A stretch of DNA of 64,000 nt, taken from NCBI GenBank assembly GCA_963664845.1, contig OY761615.1, positions 4,526,001 to 4,590,000 of the forward strand, given 5' to 3'. Below, piece after piece: positions 1 through 6,774 of the stretch; the first letter of the stretch is position 1; each line of letters begins with the position of its first letter. The stretch is from CAIYTF01 sp963664845. Lineage in GTDB: Bacteria; Bacteroidota; Ignavibacteria; Ignavibacteriales; Ignavibacteriaceae. The position numbers and the translations under genes are program-made. Below the pieces are notes generated by a model, which saw only the letters and a program-made list of their open reading frames with translations, had not been told where the DNA came from and did not search any database.

Positions 1-2
1 CT

Positions 3-206
3 GCTATAAAAAGGATTGATCATGGTAAAGTTAAGGATATTGGAATTATGTATTTGGAGTACAAAAAACCTGAAACATTTATTCTAAGAATAAATGCAAA
101 AAGACCGGGCATTTATACAATTGAATGCCAAATGATTGTGAGATATAAAGACCAAACCGAAAGGATCTATTTAAGCAGTCCTAGTGAATGGTTATTTGAC
201 AAATAA
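3..206 (+). CDS. C-terminal part of an unknown protein (partial)
   Basis: The reading frame is open from the first bases of the window and ends at TAA 204-206, giving 67 residues that close with SPSEWLFDK. The start lies outside the window. The piece is hydrophilic with alternating beta-like stretches (for example FILRINAKRPGIYTIECQ) and has no motif I recognise. It may be the end of a small protein of a mobile or defence-type locus, given the accessory character of the next 4 kb, but that is only a guess. Function unknown. Confidence 0.5.
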   Translation, partial: AIKRIDHGKVKDIGIMYLEYKKPETFILRINAKRPGIYTIECQMIVRYKDQTERIYLSSPSEWLFDK

Positions 207-344
207 TGATTAGCAAGAGGATGACTCAATAAAATATTTGAAATGTATAGCAGGTTATGTAAATTAAATCAAACTTCAATTCGAATATTCTATTACTTGT
301 GCTTAAATGTATTGATAATAATTCCAGTTATTTATTGTGGGTAA

Positions 345-758
345 TTATTCGAACAAATTTTCCAGCTCCTTTTTAGCCTTTTTCTTATCGATTACGATAT
401 TTTCAACTTCCTGGCGGTCTTTCCAACCATGCTGTTTGAGGGCGAAAATTCAGGCGGCCACTTCCAGTGTCCCTGTGACCATGCCGCTTTCATAGGCGGC
501 CACTTTTTTTAAGGTGGCGCGTTCGGTGATTGGCCTTAGTTCCTCATGATCATAGAATATCTGCTTTGAAACGTCGATTTCGTAGGCAAATTCGCTTACT
601 ATCGGCAGCGGCGTATTTTCAATGTATTCTTTGAATTTTATCCGGATCGACTCTATTTCCTCAGAAGTGAGGCAGGGACGGCGGGTCTGGCGGCGCATGT
701 TACGGTGGACTTTGGTAATGGCACGCTCATTTGTGACCACTGAAGGCACGGAAGACAC
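345..758 (-). pseudogene. phage terminase small subunit-like gene with in-frame TGA
   Basis: From ATG 758 the frame codes 102 residues, meets TGA at 452-450, then continues in frame for 34 more residues to TAA at 347-345. The join reads TLEVAA-stop-IFALKQHGW, and the tail is lysine-rich (IVIDKKKAKKELENLFE). The middle (SEFAYEIDVSKQIFYDHEEL) and the IFALKQHGWKDRQEVE stretch resemble small-terminase or phage DNA-packaging proteins, which recognise phage DNA and hand it to the large subunit. A decayed second copy at about 1201-1370 has TGT (Cys) where this copy has TGA, so a nonsense mutation is the simplest reading. No large terminase or other phage gene is nearby, so this is a relic. Function assigned by resemblance only. 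Confidence 0.55.
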
Positions 759-887
759 GGAAACTACTGAATGATTTTCGGATAGTCCCGGATCATCAGA
801 TTAGGGCAGAGTGTCAGAATTTTGTTCTCTTTCCATTATAACGTAAACTCACGTTCTGTTAGATAATGATTATAATATTTTTGTCCT

Positions 888-914
888 GTACTTTTCTTGG
901 CGCAAGAAAAGTAC
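888..914. repeat. perfect 12-bp-arm inverted repeat
   Basis: GTACTTTTCTTG (888-899) and CAAGAAAAGTAC (903-914) are exact reverse complements around a 3-nt loop. It sits beside the larger nested hairpin at 938-1046, and the two probably form one interspersed structured repeat. Confidence 0.7.
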
Positions 915-937
915 CAAAAGAACATGCGCTGTAAAAT

Positions 938-1046
938 AATTGCTAAAATTCATTTCGTTCCGCGGCGGGAAAACAACTCGCTCGCTTCTCTCGCTCAAAC
1001 AGTTTTTCCCGCTTTTCGCTCCACTCATGAATTTCTTCACGCAATT
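938..1046. repeat. long nested imperfect hairpin
   Basis: Three nested arm pairs occur in the right order: AATTGC 938-943 with GCAATT 1041-1046, AAATTCAT 946-953 with ATGAATTT 1027-1034, and GCGGGAAAA 965-973 with TTTTCCCGC 1004-1012. The loop is rich in CGCTCGCTTCTCTCGCTC. No reading frame of note covers it. It looks like an interspersed structured repeat or a non-coding RNA relic; the family is unknown to me. Confidence 0.6.
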
Positions 1047-1200
1047 CTTTTAAGGCGCGGGAAAGCTTCAATTTGAACTGAAAAGAAATTTTAAATGAGA
1101 GAATGAAAGCGAACTTTGTTTTTCCATTATATCATAAACTCACCTTCTGTCAAATTATACTTTGTTTTGAAATATTCGGGGGTAAACATAATTTTATAAA

Positions 1201-1370
1201 GAAAATTTTATTCGATAACATTTTAAGTTCTTTCTTGGTTCTCTTTTTGTTGATCACTATAATTTCGCCTTCCATACTGCTTTCTCCCAGAGAGATTTCT
1301 CCCAAGAGATTCAACATTCATGATGTGTGAGGGCGAAAATACACGCGGCAACTTCTAGGGTATCTGTGTG
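1201..1370 (-). pseudogene. second, strongly decayed terminase small subunit-like copy
   Basis: On the minus strand 1370-1319 reads DTLEVAACIFALTHH, matching TLEVAA-stop-IFALKQH of the pseudogene at 345-758. Further on, after frame changes and stops, VINKKRTKKELKML matches VIDKKKAKKELENL. The N-terminal part is missing or replaced. The block just right of the first copy (about 834-866) and the block just left of this copy (about 1124-1157) also share CCATTATA and AAACTCAC...TTCTGT, so the surrounding unit was duplicated or shuffled. Confidence 0.5.
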
Positions 1371-1376
1371 ATCCAT

Positions 1377-1419
1377 CCGAAATCCCGCTCGCGGGGCGTG
1401 TTTCGCACCCGTTTCAATT
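1377..1419. repeat. 43-bp dispersed repeat, copy 1
   Basis: Matches 2067-2109 at 38 of 43 positions by eye (CCGAAATCCCGC...CCCGTTTCA core). A fragment of the same sequence (AAATCCCGCTCGC) recurs at about 1470-1482. On the minus strand both copies can be read as ELKRxRxTPRxxDFG, so they may be relics of a coding sequence. Origin unknown. Confidence 0.6.
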
Positions 1420-1482
1420 CACTTGTCATCTTCTCAGAGTAATCAAAAATAATCTTGAGCCCATAGGCGAAATCCCGCTCGC

Positions 1483-1500
1483 TCATACGCGTCAACTTAA
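1483..1500 (+). repeat. solo MITE end
   Basis: TCATACGCGTCAACTTAA matches the GCATAGGCGTCAACTTAA terminal repeat at 16 of 18 positions. The bases to its left (GCTCGC) equal those to the right of element A (2038-2043), so 1483-2037 may be a larger or nested element. Confidence 0.4.
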
Positions 1501-1536
1501 CAGCCATGTTAATCGCCTTGCAAATGCACTATGCTC

Positions 1537-1608
1537 CAAACCCGTCAGGGTTTGCACATTGGTAGCATCCATCAAAGACAATGATCCGCCAACCCCGTTC
1601 AGGGGTTG
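1537..1608. repeat. twin-hairpin interspersed repeat, copy 1
   Basis: Two small hairpins lie 35 bases apart: CAAACCC/GGGTTTG (1537-1543, 1548-1554) and CAACCCC/GGGGTTG (1590-1596, 1602-1608). Between and after them come GCACATTGGTAG and GAATATGCGG. The minus strand of 37263-37332 has the same order and the same GCACATTGGTAG core, so this is an interspersed repeat family. Confidence 0.6.
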
Positions 1609-1711
1609 AATATGCGGTATATACACTTAACAACATTCGGTTAATGAAATGCTCAGAATAACATCTATTATTTTTATAATAGAGTTCCGTTAGACTGTGT
1701 CCGGTCTCGGC

Positions 1712-2037
1712 GCATAGGCGTCAACTTAATTCTGCTATTAGCTATAACAGTGCTCTGTAATATATTCCACCGGATGGTCACAAAGCCACGTAAGCGGGTT
1801 CTAAAGAGCCAATCATAAGATAAATTCTTGAGTCATTAAACGATGATTAAAACTTATTTAAGCCGGATTTCGGTGATAAATGCCGTCACCCTAACCATCG
1901 CCCAAAGAGCGATGGAACAAAAAAGCCGCATTATTGGCTGCTAAAAGTCTCCTCTCCCTCCGGGAGATGCGATATAAAGGTGAGGAGTTCGCCTCTGGTA
2001 TACTTTAAAAATATGGTTCTTAGGTTGACGCCTATGC
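1712..2037. mobile_element. MITE-like element A (326 bp, non-coding)
   Basis: The left end GCATAGGCGTCAACTTAA (1712-1729) is matched in inverse by TAGGTTGACGCCTATGC (2021-2037). The interior has no credible gene; near its right end it carries GGTGAGGAGTTCGCCTC, similar to GGTGAGGGGTTCATCTC at the same place in element B (3655-3900). A clean target duplication is not visible (flanks GTCTCGGC and GCTCGCCG). A related solo end lies at 1483-1500. The family is defined by this 18-bp terminal repeat; a mobilising transposase is not in the window. Confidence 0.6.
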
Positions 2038-2066
2038 GCTCGCCGGGTGTTTCAATCTTGAGGCCT

Positions 2067-2109
2067 CCGAAATCCCGCCCGCGGGGAGTGGTTCGCGCCC
2101 GTTTCAGTT
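2067..2109. repeat. 43-bp dispersed repeat, copy 2
   Basis: Partner of 1377-1419 with five differences. It lies just right of inverted-repeat element A (1712-2037) and 184 bases before the AAA ATPase gene. Confidence 0.6.
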
Positions 2110-2171
2110 GTTGTCTTTTCATCGTCATCAAAAATTCCTCTTCATTTTAAAAATCAGCGCAATCATTGGTA

Positions 2172-2239
2172 GTGCACGCCGCACTACGTTGTGCACTGCA
2201 CCGTGCACTGCCCTCATACAATTGACACATACTGTGCAC
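2172..2239. promoter_or_regulatory. cluster of four GTGCAC palindromes
   Basis: GTGCAC occurs at 2172-2177, 2191-2196, 2203-2208 and 2234-2239, and the first lies inside TAGTGC-N5-GCACTA (2170-2186). All are within 125 bases upstream of the AAA ATPase start at 2293. This spacing and symmetry suit an operator or iteron array bound by a repressor or by the ATPase's own C-terminal HTH. That role is inference. Confidence 0.45.
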
Positions 2240-2292
2240 AACACTATTTTAGCCGTATATATATCCGATATAATAAATGGAGAAAACTAACT

Positions 2293-3291
2293 ATGGCATT
2301 CCAATTCATACACGATACCGACCTGATGAACCAGTCACTGCCACCCGTCACCTGGCTCGTTAATAACCTGCTGCCGCAAGGTCTCTGCATTCTCGCCGGT
2401 CGTCCCAAATCCGGCAAGAGCTTCCTCGCACTCAACATGGCCATCAGCATCACCCGTGGCCGAAGGGTGCTCGATTTCTTCCCCTCCAATCCCGCCTGCG
2501 TTCTCTATGTGCCCTATGAGGACTCCTTCCAACGTATGCAAAGCCGCACGCAAATGCTAAGCAAAGCCCTGCCTGGCAAATCATGCAACCCCGGACTCAT
2601 TTTCCCGGAGCGGGTTTCAGGCTCGGACGCAACCGGCACCGGCACACTCGACTTTCCCCGCCTCACAAACGACTGTGCCGAATTTCTTGAAACGGTACTC
2701 AAAAAAGTCCCCGAAATAAAACTCATCATATTCGATACTCTCCAGCGTGCATTGGCAAAAGACAAACAAAACAGGGAAAGGTGGCACATGGATGACTTTG
2801 AACGCCTTGCCATCATGCAGCGCTTCGCCCTCGAACGCGGCATCTGCATCCTCTTCATCCATCACTCCAAAAGGAACAGCGTCGATGACGATCAGGACGC
2901 CTTCTCCGGCGCTCCCGGCCTCTTTGCACTCGCCGATGTCACCATCCTTCTGGAAACAACAGGCAACGCCGATGACGTTAAAAGCAGCAGCATCCATATT
3001 CAGGGCAGGGACATTCCCGACACCAACCTCCCGTGCCTCTTCAATAAGCGCACCTGGCGATGGTCCGTCTCCCTCGAAGGCAAATACTGCACGGCTTCCC
3101 CCGAACGCCAGGATATCCTCCACATCCTCTGTGACAACGGTAAACATATCATGACGGTAAGTGAGATAGCCGAAAAACTGGGCAAAAGCCGTAACCTTGT
3201 ATCCCAGCTTCTCAAAAAACTGCTCATTGCCGGACTCGTAAAATCTCCTCGCTTCGGATGCTATCAGTTAACCGAGTGGGACGACTTATAA
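2293..3291 (+). CDS. RepA/DnaB-like AAA ATPase with C-terminal winged helix
   Basis: 332 residues from ATG 2293, chosen because GGAG (2279-2282) precedes it and an upstream in-frame extension runs through the palindromes. The Walker A is GRPKSGKS (36-43), Walker B is LIIFDT near 140, and ILFIHHSK near 190 fits the sensor strand of RecA-fold helicases of the AAA_25/RepA type. The last 45 residues (ISEIAEKLGKSRNLVSQLL) form a winged helix. Relatives serve in plasmid, phage and integrative-element replication as hexameric helicases or DNA-loading ATPases. The gene ends many codons in C and is more GC-rich than its neighbours, which points to transfer. No primase or integrase is adjacent, so it is likely the remnant of a mobile replicon. 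Confidence 0.75.
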   Translation: MAFQFIHDTDLMNQSLPPVTWLVNNLLPQGLCILAGRPKSGKSFLALNMAISITRGRRVLDFFPSNPACVLYVPYEDSFQRMQSRTQMLSKALPGKSCNPGLIFPERVSGSDATGTGTLDFPRLTNDCAEFLETVLKKVPEIKLIIFDTLQRALAKDKQNRERWHMDDFERLAIMQRFALERGICILFIHHSKRNSVDDDQDAFSGAPGLFALADVTILLETTGNADDVKSSSIHIQGRDIPDTNLPCLFNKRTWRWSVSLEGKYCTASPERQDILHILCDNGKHIMTVSEIAEKLGKSRNLVSQLLKKLLIAGLVKSPRFGCYQLTEWDDL

Positions 3292-3325
3292 TCCGGAAAA
3301 TAAAAACACCAAAAAGTGTTCACAT

Positions 3326-3576
3326 CGTTCATAGTATGCGTTTTTGATTCATTTTCACAACATTTCCCCCTCCAACTATGAACGCTATGAACGCTCAGAC
3401 TCTTAACCGTTCATAGTCTGCGTTTTTGATTCATTTTCGCAACATTTCCCCCTTCAACTATGAACGCTCAGACTCTTAACCGTTCATAGTATGCGTTTTT
3501 GATTCATTTTCGCAACATTTTCCTCCCCAACTGTGAACGATGTGAACGCTCAGACCCTCAACCGTTCACAGTTTGC
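3326..3576. repeat. tandem 82/73/82-bp iteron-like repeats
   Basis: Three units start at 3326, 3408 and 3481, and a partial fourth starts at 3563. Each begins CGTTCATAG or CGTTCACAG and contains TGCGTTTTTGATTCATTTTC and CAACATTT, then ACTATGAACG, closing with GCTCAGAC.CT.AAC. The first and last nonamers of a unit are inverted (CGTTCATAG/CTATGAACG), and GTTCAnn(n)CGTTCA doublets with 9-bp phase occur. Only 34 bases separate the array from the stop of the RepA-like ATPase, so a replication origin or partition site is a reasonable guess. The units lack distinct spacers, so it is not a CRISPR. Confidence 0.65.
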
Positions 3577-3654
3577 AGCCGCCCTCACCCTCACCCCAAC
3601 CCCAATGGTGTCAACTTAACGAATGCTCTGGGCTAATGTCATTCCCGCGAAGGC

Positions 3655-3900
3655 GCATAGGCGTCAACTTAACACGCTCTTGGGCAGGTGTCATTCCCGT
3701 GAAAACGGGAATCTACCTGCTTCGAATTCTATCAGTACACGGCAATTGGTCTCCGTTTCACACTTCATTCCAGAATCGAACCCTTTTCGATAGTAAGGAA
3801 GCCGAACCCCGCATATGTAGCGCTTTGAAGTACCGCGGTGGCGGTATTTAGAGGTGAGGGGTTCATCTCAACAATTTCGCTGTTAAGTTGACGCCTATGC
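3655..3900. mobile_element. MITE-like element B (246 bp) with 8-bp target duplication
   Basis: Perfect 20-bp terminal inverted repeats lie at 3655-3674 and 3881-3900 (GCATAGGCGTCAACTTAACA and its reverse complement). The 8 bases GCGAAGGC stand directly on both sides (3647-3654 and 3901-3908). They are the spacer of an ATTCCC-N8-GGGAAT hairpin belonging to element D, so the insertion went exactly into that spacer. The element itself holds an intact ATTCCC-GTGAAAAC-GGGAAT copy at 3693-3712. No gene inside. Confidence 0.75.
3693..3712. repeat. ATTCCC-N8-GGGAAT hairpin (dRS3-like)
   Basis: ATTCCC 3693-3698, spacer GTGAAAAC 3699-3706, GGGAAT 3707-3712. The form equals the dRS3 repeat known from Neisseria (ATTCCC, eight variable bases, GGGAAT). 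Its spacer is the reverse complement of GTTTTCAC, the 8-bp target duplication of element C at 43852-44141. Confidence 0.7.
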
Positions 3901-4091
3901 GCGAAGGCGGGAATCTACCTAATCCGAGCTGTTTCATGATAAATACTATAGTCAGGGTACCACGGTTTCTGCTAAGTTGACACCATTGCCCCAACCCTGA
4001 CGCCCGCAACAGGCATTCCCCGCCGCGTAATCAGTACAAGTCCTGAAAAGACTGAATTTGCATAGCTGCATCATTTGGTCTGCAGGACGTG

Positions 4092-4186
4092 GGTATGTTT
4101 ACAACATTAGGTTTCTATGTTCTACTTCAGTCCCGATTGGGGCAGCGTGACGGACCAGGTATGTTTACAACATTAGGTTTCTATGT
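4092..4186. repeat. 29-bp direct repeat, two copies 66 bases apart
   Basis: The 29 bases at 4092-4120 recur exactly at 4158-4186 (start GGTATGTTTACA, end TTTCTATGT). The second copy is followed by CCCGAAGGGACTAACATTGA and the hairpin at 4211-4229. This is an intergenic interspersed repeat type with no coding content. Confidence 0.65.
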
Positions 4187-4210
4187 CCCGAAGGGACTAA
4201 CATTGAATAA

Positions 4211-4229
4211 CCGTGGGTGCAACCCACGG
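4211..4229. repeat. small hairpin CCGTGGGT-GCA-ACCCACGG
   Basis: Perfect 8-bp arms with a 3-nt loop. A second small hairpin (GCCCCTGAAGGGGGC) follows at about 4252. Both are typical of REP-like clusters between genes; no U-run follows, so they are not terminators. Confidence 0.6.
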
Positions 4230-4393
4230 CAGCTTCAGCAAAACACAGTCGCCCCTGAAGGGGGCGGACACCAATTTTAACCACCCGCTGCGCTAATGTC
4301 TCTCCTCTCATTTCACAACATTTTTTTGTATTTTAATTACCTGAATTGTCAGGGCATAACAGACAAGGATTGTTTTCTGATACAGATAACCGG

Positions 4394-5413
4394 ATGATGC
4401 ATTTAACTTTTTATAACTATACCCTCGAATTAAAACACCAGTTCACTCTGGCGGGCAGCAGCAGGATAACCACACCCGTTGTCCTCGTCGAGATCGAATA
4501 TGAAAACGTTACCGGCTACGGTGAGGCTTCCATGCCGCCCTATCTGGGCGAAACACAGCGTACCGCCGCGGATTTTTTCAGGAAAGTGGATCTTGAACAG
4601 TTTACTGATCCGTTTGAACTGGAGACCATTCTTGCTTATGTTGATGCAATTGCACCGGGCAATTCCGCCGCCAAGGCAGCCATAGATATTGCCCTGCATG
4701 ATGTGATCGGCAAACTGCTGGGTAAACCCTGGTACACGCTCTGGGGCTATAACCCCAGGAAGGCGCCATACACGGCATTCACCATCGGCATCGACACGCC
4801 CGACATGGTGAGAATGAAAGTGCAGGAAGCGCAGGAATTCAAGATCATCAAGGTGAAACTGGGTGGGGAGTCGGACCGGCAGATGATTGAGGCCGTGCGC
4901 TCGGTTACGGGAAAACCAATAATAGCCGACGCGAACCAGGGCTGGAAGGACAGGCAGCTTGCCCTGGATACTATCGAATGGTGCGCTGAAAAGGGCGTTC
5001 TGATGATTGAACAGCCTATGCATAAGGATAATCTGGAAGATCACGCCTGGATAACGGAACGCAGTCCCATTCCGGTGATAGCCGATGAATCGGTACAGCG
5101 CCTGTGCGACATGGAAAAGATCAAAGGCGCGTTTTCCGGCGTGAATATAAAGCTCATGAAAGCAACAGGAATGCGGGAAGCCAAACGGATGCTCGAAACT
5201 GCCCATGCCTTCAACATGAAAGTGATGCTCGGCTGCATGACCGAAACCTCCTGCGCCATCTCCGCTGCCTCACATCTTTCCCCCATGGCAGATTGGGCGG
5301 ATTTGGATGGAGCATTATTGATTAAAAATGATAAATTTGAAGGAACGAAAATAATTAATGGAAAGATTGCAATAAAAAACCGCCCCGGGACCGGAGCGGT
5401 GAAATTATTTTAA
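4394..5413 (+). CDS. dipeptide epimerase (enolase superfamily, L-Ala-D/L-Glu type)
   Basis: 339 residues from ATG 4394; the family normally begins near MxLTFYxYTLxLKH, so the 16-residue upstream extension is not used. It epimerises the alpha carbon of dipeptides such as L-Ala-D-Glu from murein recycling, in the cytosol. The residues seen are the KxK motif (K153, K155 in IKVKLGG), metal ligands D179 (IADANQ), E206 (MIEQP) and D231 (IADES), and the opposing lysine K253 (NIKLMK). This pattern is that of the muconate-lactonizing subgroup with dipeptide specificity; exact substrate is not decidable from sequence. A GC-rich hairpin overlaps its stop codon. It stands before two M16 peptidase genes, so a role in peptide turnover fits. 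Confidence 0.85.
   Translation: MMHLTFYNYTLELKHQFTLAGSSRITTPVVLVEIEYENVTGYGEASMPPYLGETQRTAADFFRKVDLEQFTDPFELETILAYVDAIAPGNSAAKAAIDIALHDVIGKLLGKPWYTLWGYNPRKAPYTAFTIGIDTPDMVRMKVQEAQEFKIIKVKLGGESDRQMIEAVRSVTGKPIIADANQGWKDRQLALDTIEWCAEKGVLMIEQPMHKDNLEDHAWITERSPIPVIADESVQRLCDMEKIKGAFSGVNIKLMKATGMREAKRMLETAHAFNMKVMLGCMTETSCAISAASHLSPMADWADLDGALLIKNDKFEGTKIINGKIAIKNRPGTGAVKLF
5379..5411 (+). terminator. terminator-like hairpin overlapping the epimerase stop
   Basis: ACCGCCCCG (5379-5387) pairs with CGGAGCGGT (5392-5400) with one mismatch, followed by GAAATTATTTT. It lies inside the last codons of the epimerase and could separate it from the M16 genes. Confidence 0.45.
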
Positions 5414-5433
5414 CTAACAACCACCAATACACT

Positions 5434-6774
5434 ATGAAAAACCTCATATTAATTTTTGTGATCATTATGGCTACAAATGTTTTACAGGCAGAAAAGGGTG
5501 ACGGAAACAAAATTTTCCCGTTCCCTTATGAAAAATTCACCATGGATAACGGATTAAAGGCAATCCTCATTCCGTTCGACAGTCCCGGCCTTGCAGCATA
5601 CTATACGGTTGTGCGCACCGGCAGCAGGGATGAGTGGGAACCGGGCAAATCCGGATTCGCTCATTTCTTTGAGCATATGATGTTCCGCGGCACCGACAAA
5701 TATCCCGGACACGTCTATGACAGCATTGTAACCAGTATTGGCGCCGATGCCAATGCCTATACCAGCGATGACTTGACGGTCTTCCATTTGAACTTTGCCT
5801 CCGAAGATCTGGACAAGGTGATGGAAATTGAATCGGACCGCTTCCAGAACCTGAAATACAAAAAAGAACAGTTTCAGACGGAATCCGGTGCTGTGTATGG
5901 CGAATATCGCAAAGGAAGAACCAATCCCTGGGAAGTTGCCATCGAATCACTGAGGGATATGGCCTTCGACAAACACACCTATAAACATACCACCATTGGT
6001 TTTGAGCGCGACATTAAAGACATGCCCAATCAGTATGAATATGCGCAGAGCTTCTATGACCGTTATTACCGGCCGTCCAATGCTGTTGTTGTTATCGTGG
6101 GTGACTTCGACAAGAACGAGGTCAAAAAAATGCTGGTTAAATATTATGGCAGTTGGAAAGGTGCATATACCGCGCCCAAAATAGAACCGGAACCGGTGCA
6201 GAAAGAAGCACGGAAAAAAGAGATAACCTATACGGGGAAGACACTTCCTTTGGCAATAATGGGTTATAAAACCGATGCGTTCTCCACTTCGAACAAAGAT
6301 TATCTGGCAACCTATCACCTTGCTGACCTTGCCTTCGGCGAAACAAGTGAGTTATATAAGAAGCTGGTCATACAGGAACAAAAGCTCCAGAGCCTTTCAA
6401 CCAACCCCGGCCCTTCACGCGACCCCTATATGTTTGAGATATACCTCGAAATAAAGGATGAGAAAGACATCGATTACGTGATTGGCGAAGTGCGGAAAAC
6501 CATTGCAAAATTTGGCATTGAAACCGTTGCCGATGCAAAACTTGACCAGTTGAAAATGAGGAATAAATACGGGTTCCTGATGGGACTGGACAGCCCCAAC
6601 GCTGTTGCCTCAATTCTTCCGCAGTTCATCACCATGACGGGCGATATTGACGCGGTTGACGCGTTTTATGCCGGTCTGGACTCGGTTACTCCGGCCGACA
6701 TCATGAACTCCGTTAAGAACTATTTCAAGGCATCGAATGAAAACATCATCATTCTGAAAGGCACAAAAGAATGA
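5434..6774 (+). CDS. M16 family zinc peptidase (active-type subunit), exported
   Basis: 446 residues with an N-terminal signal peptide (MKNLILIFVIIMATNVLQA). The inverted zinc motif HxxEH is present as H77-F-F-E80-H81, and E157 stands 76 residues on (VYGEYRKG), the distance of the third zinc ligand in this family. The second half is the usual M16 C-terminal domain (about 180-360). Bacterial paired M16 proteins degrade peptides in the periplasm. The next gene starts inside this one's stop codon (ATGA overlap), so the two are translationally coupled and probably form a heterodimer of active and inactive subunits. Confidence 0.9.
   Translation: MKNLILIFVIIMATNVLQAEKGDGNKIFPFPYEKFTMDNGLKAILIPFDSPGLAAYYTVVRTGSRDEWEPGKSGFAHFFEHMMFRGTDKYPGHVYDSIVTSIGADANAYTSDDLTVFHLNFASEDLDKVMEIESDRFQNLKYKKEQFQTESGAVYGEYRKGRTNPWEVAIESLRDMAFDKHTYKHTTIGFERDIKDMPNQYEYAQSFYDRYYRPSNAVVVIVGDFDKNEVKKMLVKYYGSWKGAYTAPKIEPEPVQKEARKKEITYTGKTLPLAIMGYKTDAFSTSNKDYLATYHLADLAFGETSELYKKLVIQEQKLQSLSTNPGPSRDPYMFEIYLEIKDEKDIDYVIGEVRKTIAKFGIETVADAKLDQLKMRNKYGFLMGLDSPNAVASILPQFITMTGDIDAVDAFYAGLDSVTPADIMNSVKNYFKASNENIIILKGTKE

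Larger units (their letters stand above)
3603..3988. mobile_element. MITE-like element D (outer, interrupted by element B)
   Basis: Perfect 16-bp terminal inverted repeats CAATGGTGTCAACTTA (3603-3618) and TAAGTTGACACCATTG (3973-3988) are flanked by CCCCAACCC on both sides (3594-3602 and 3989-3997), although that flank is low-complexity. Without the insertion (3655-3908) it would be 132 bp. It carries ATTCCC-GCGAAGGC-GGGAAT, split by element B. Distance from left end to ATTCCC is 38 bases, the same as in element B, and the intervening GCTCTxGGGC and TGTCATTCCCG also match, so B and D are relatives. Confidence 0.6.

Noticed and set aside
2191..2292. Upstream extension of the AAA ATPase from 2191
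   Set aside because: It runs through the GTGCAC palindromes, has no ribosome site, and ATG 2293 has GGAG at good distance with the conserved domain beginning right after.
3326..3576. Tandem repeats as a CRISPR array
   Set aside because: The units repeat along their whole length without unique spacers, differ in length by 9 bases, and no cas gene is near.
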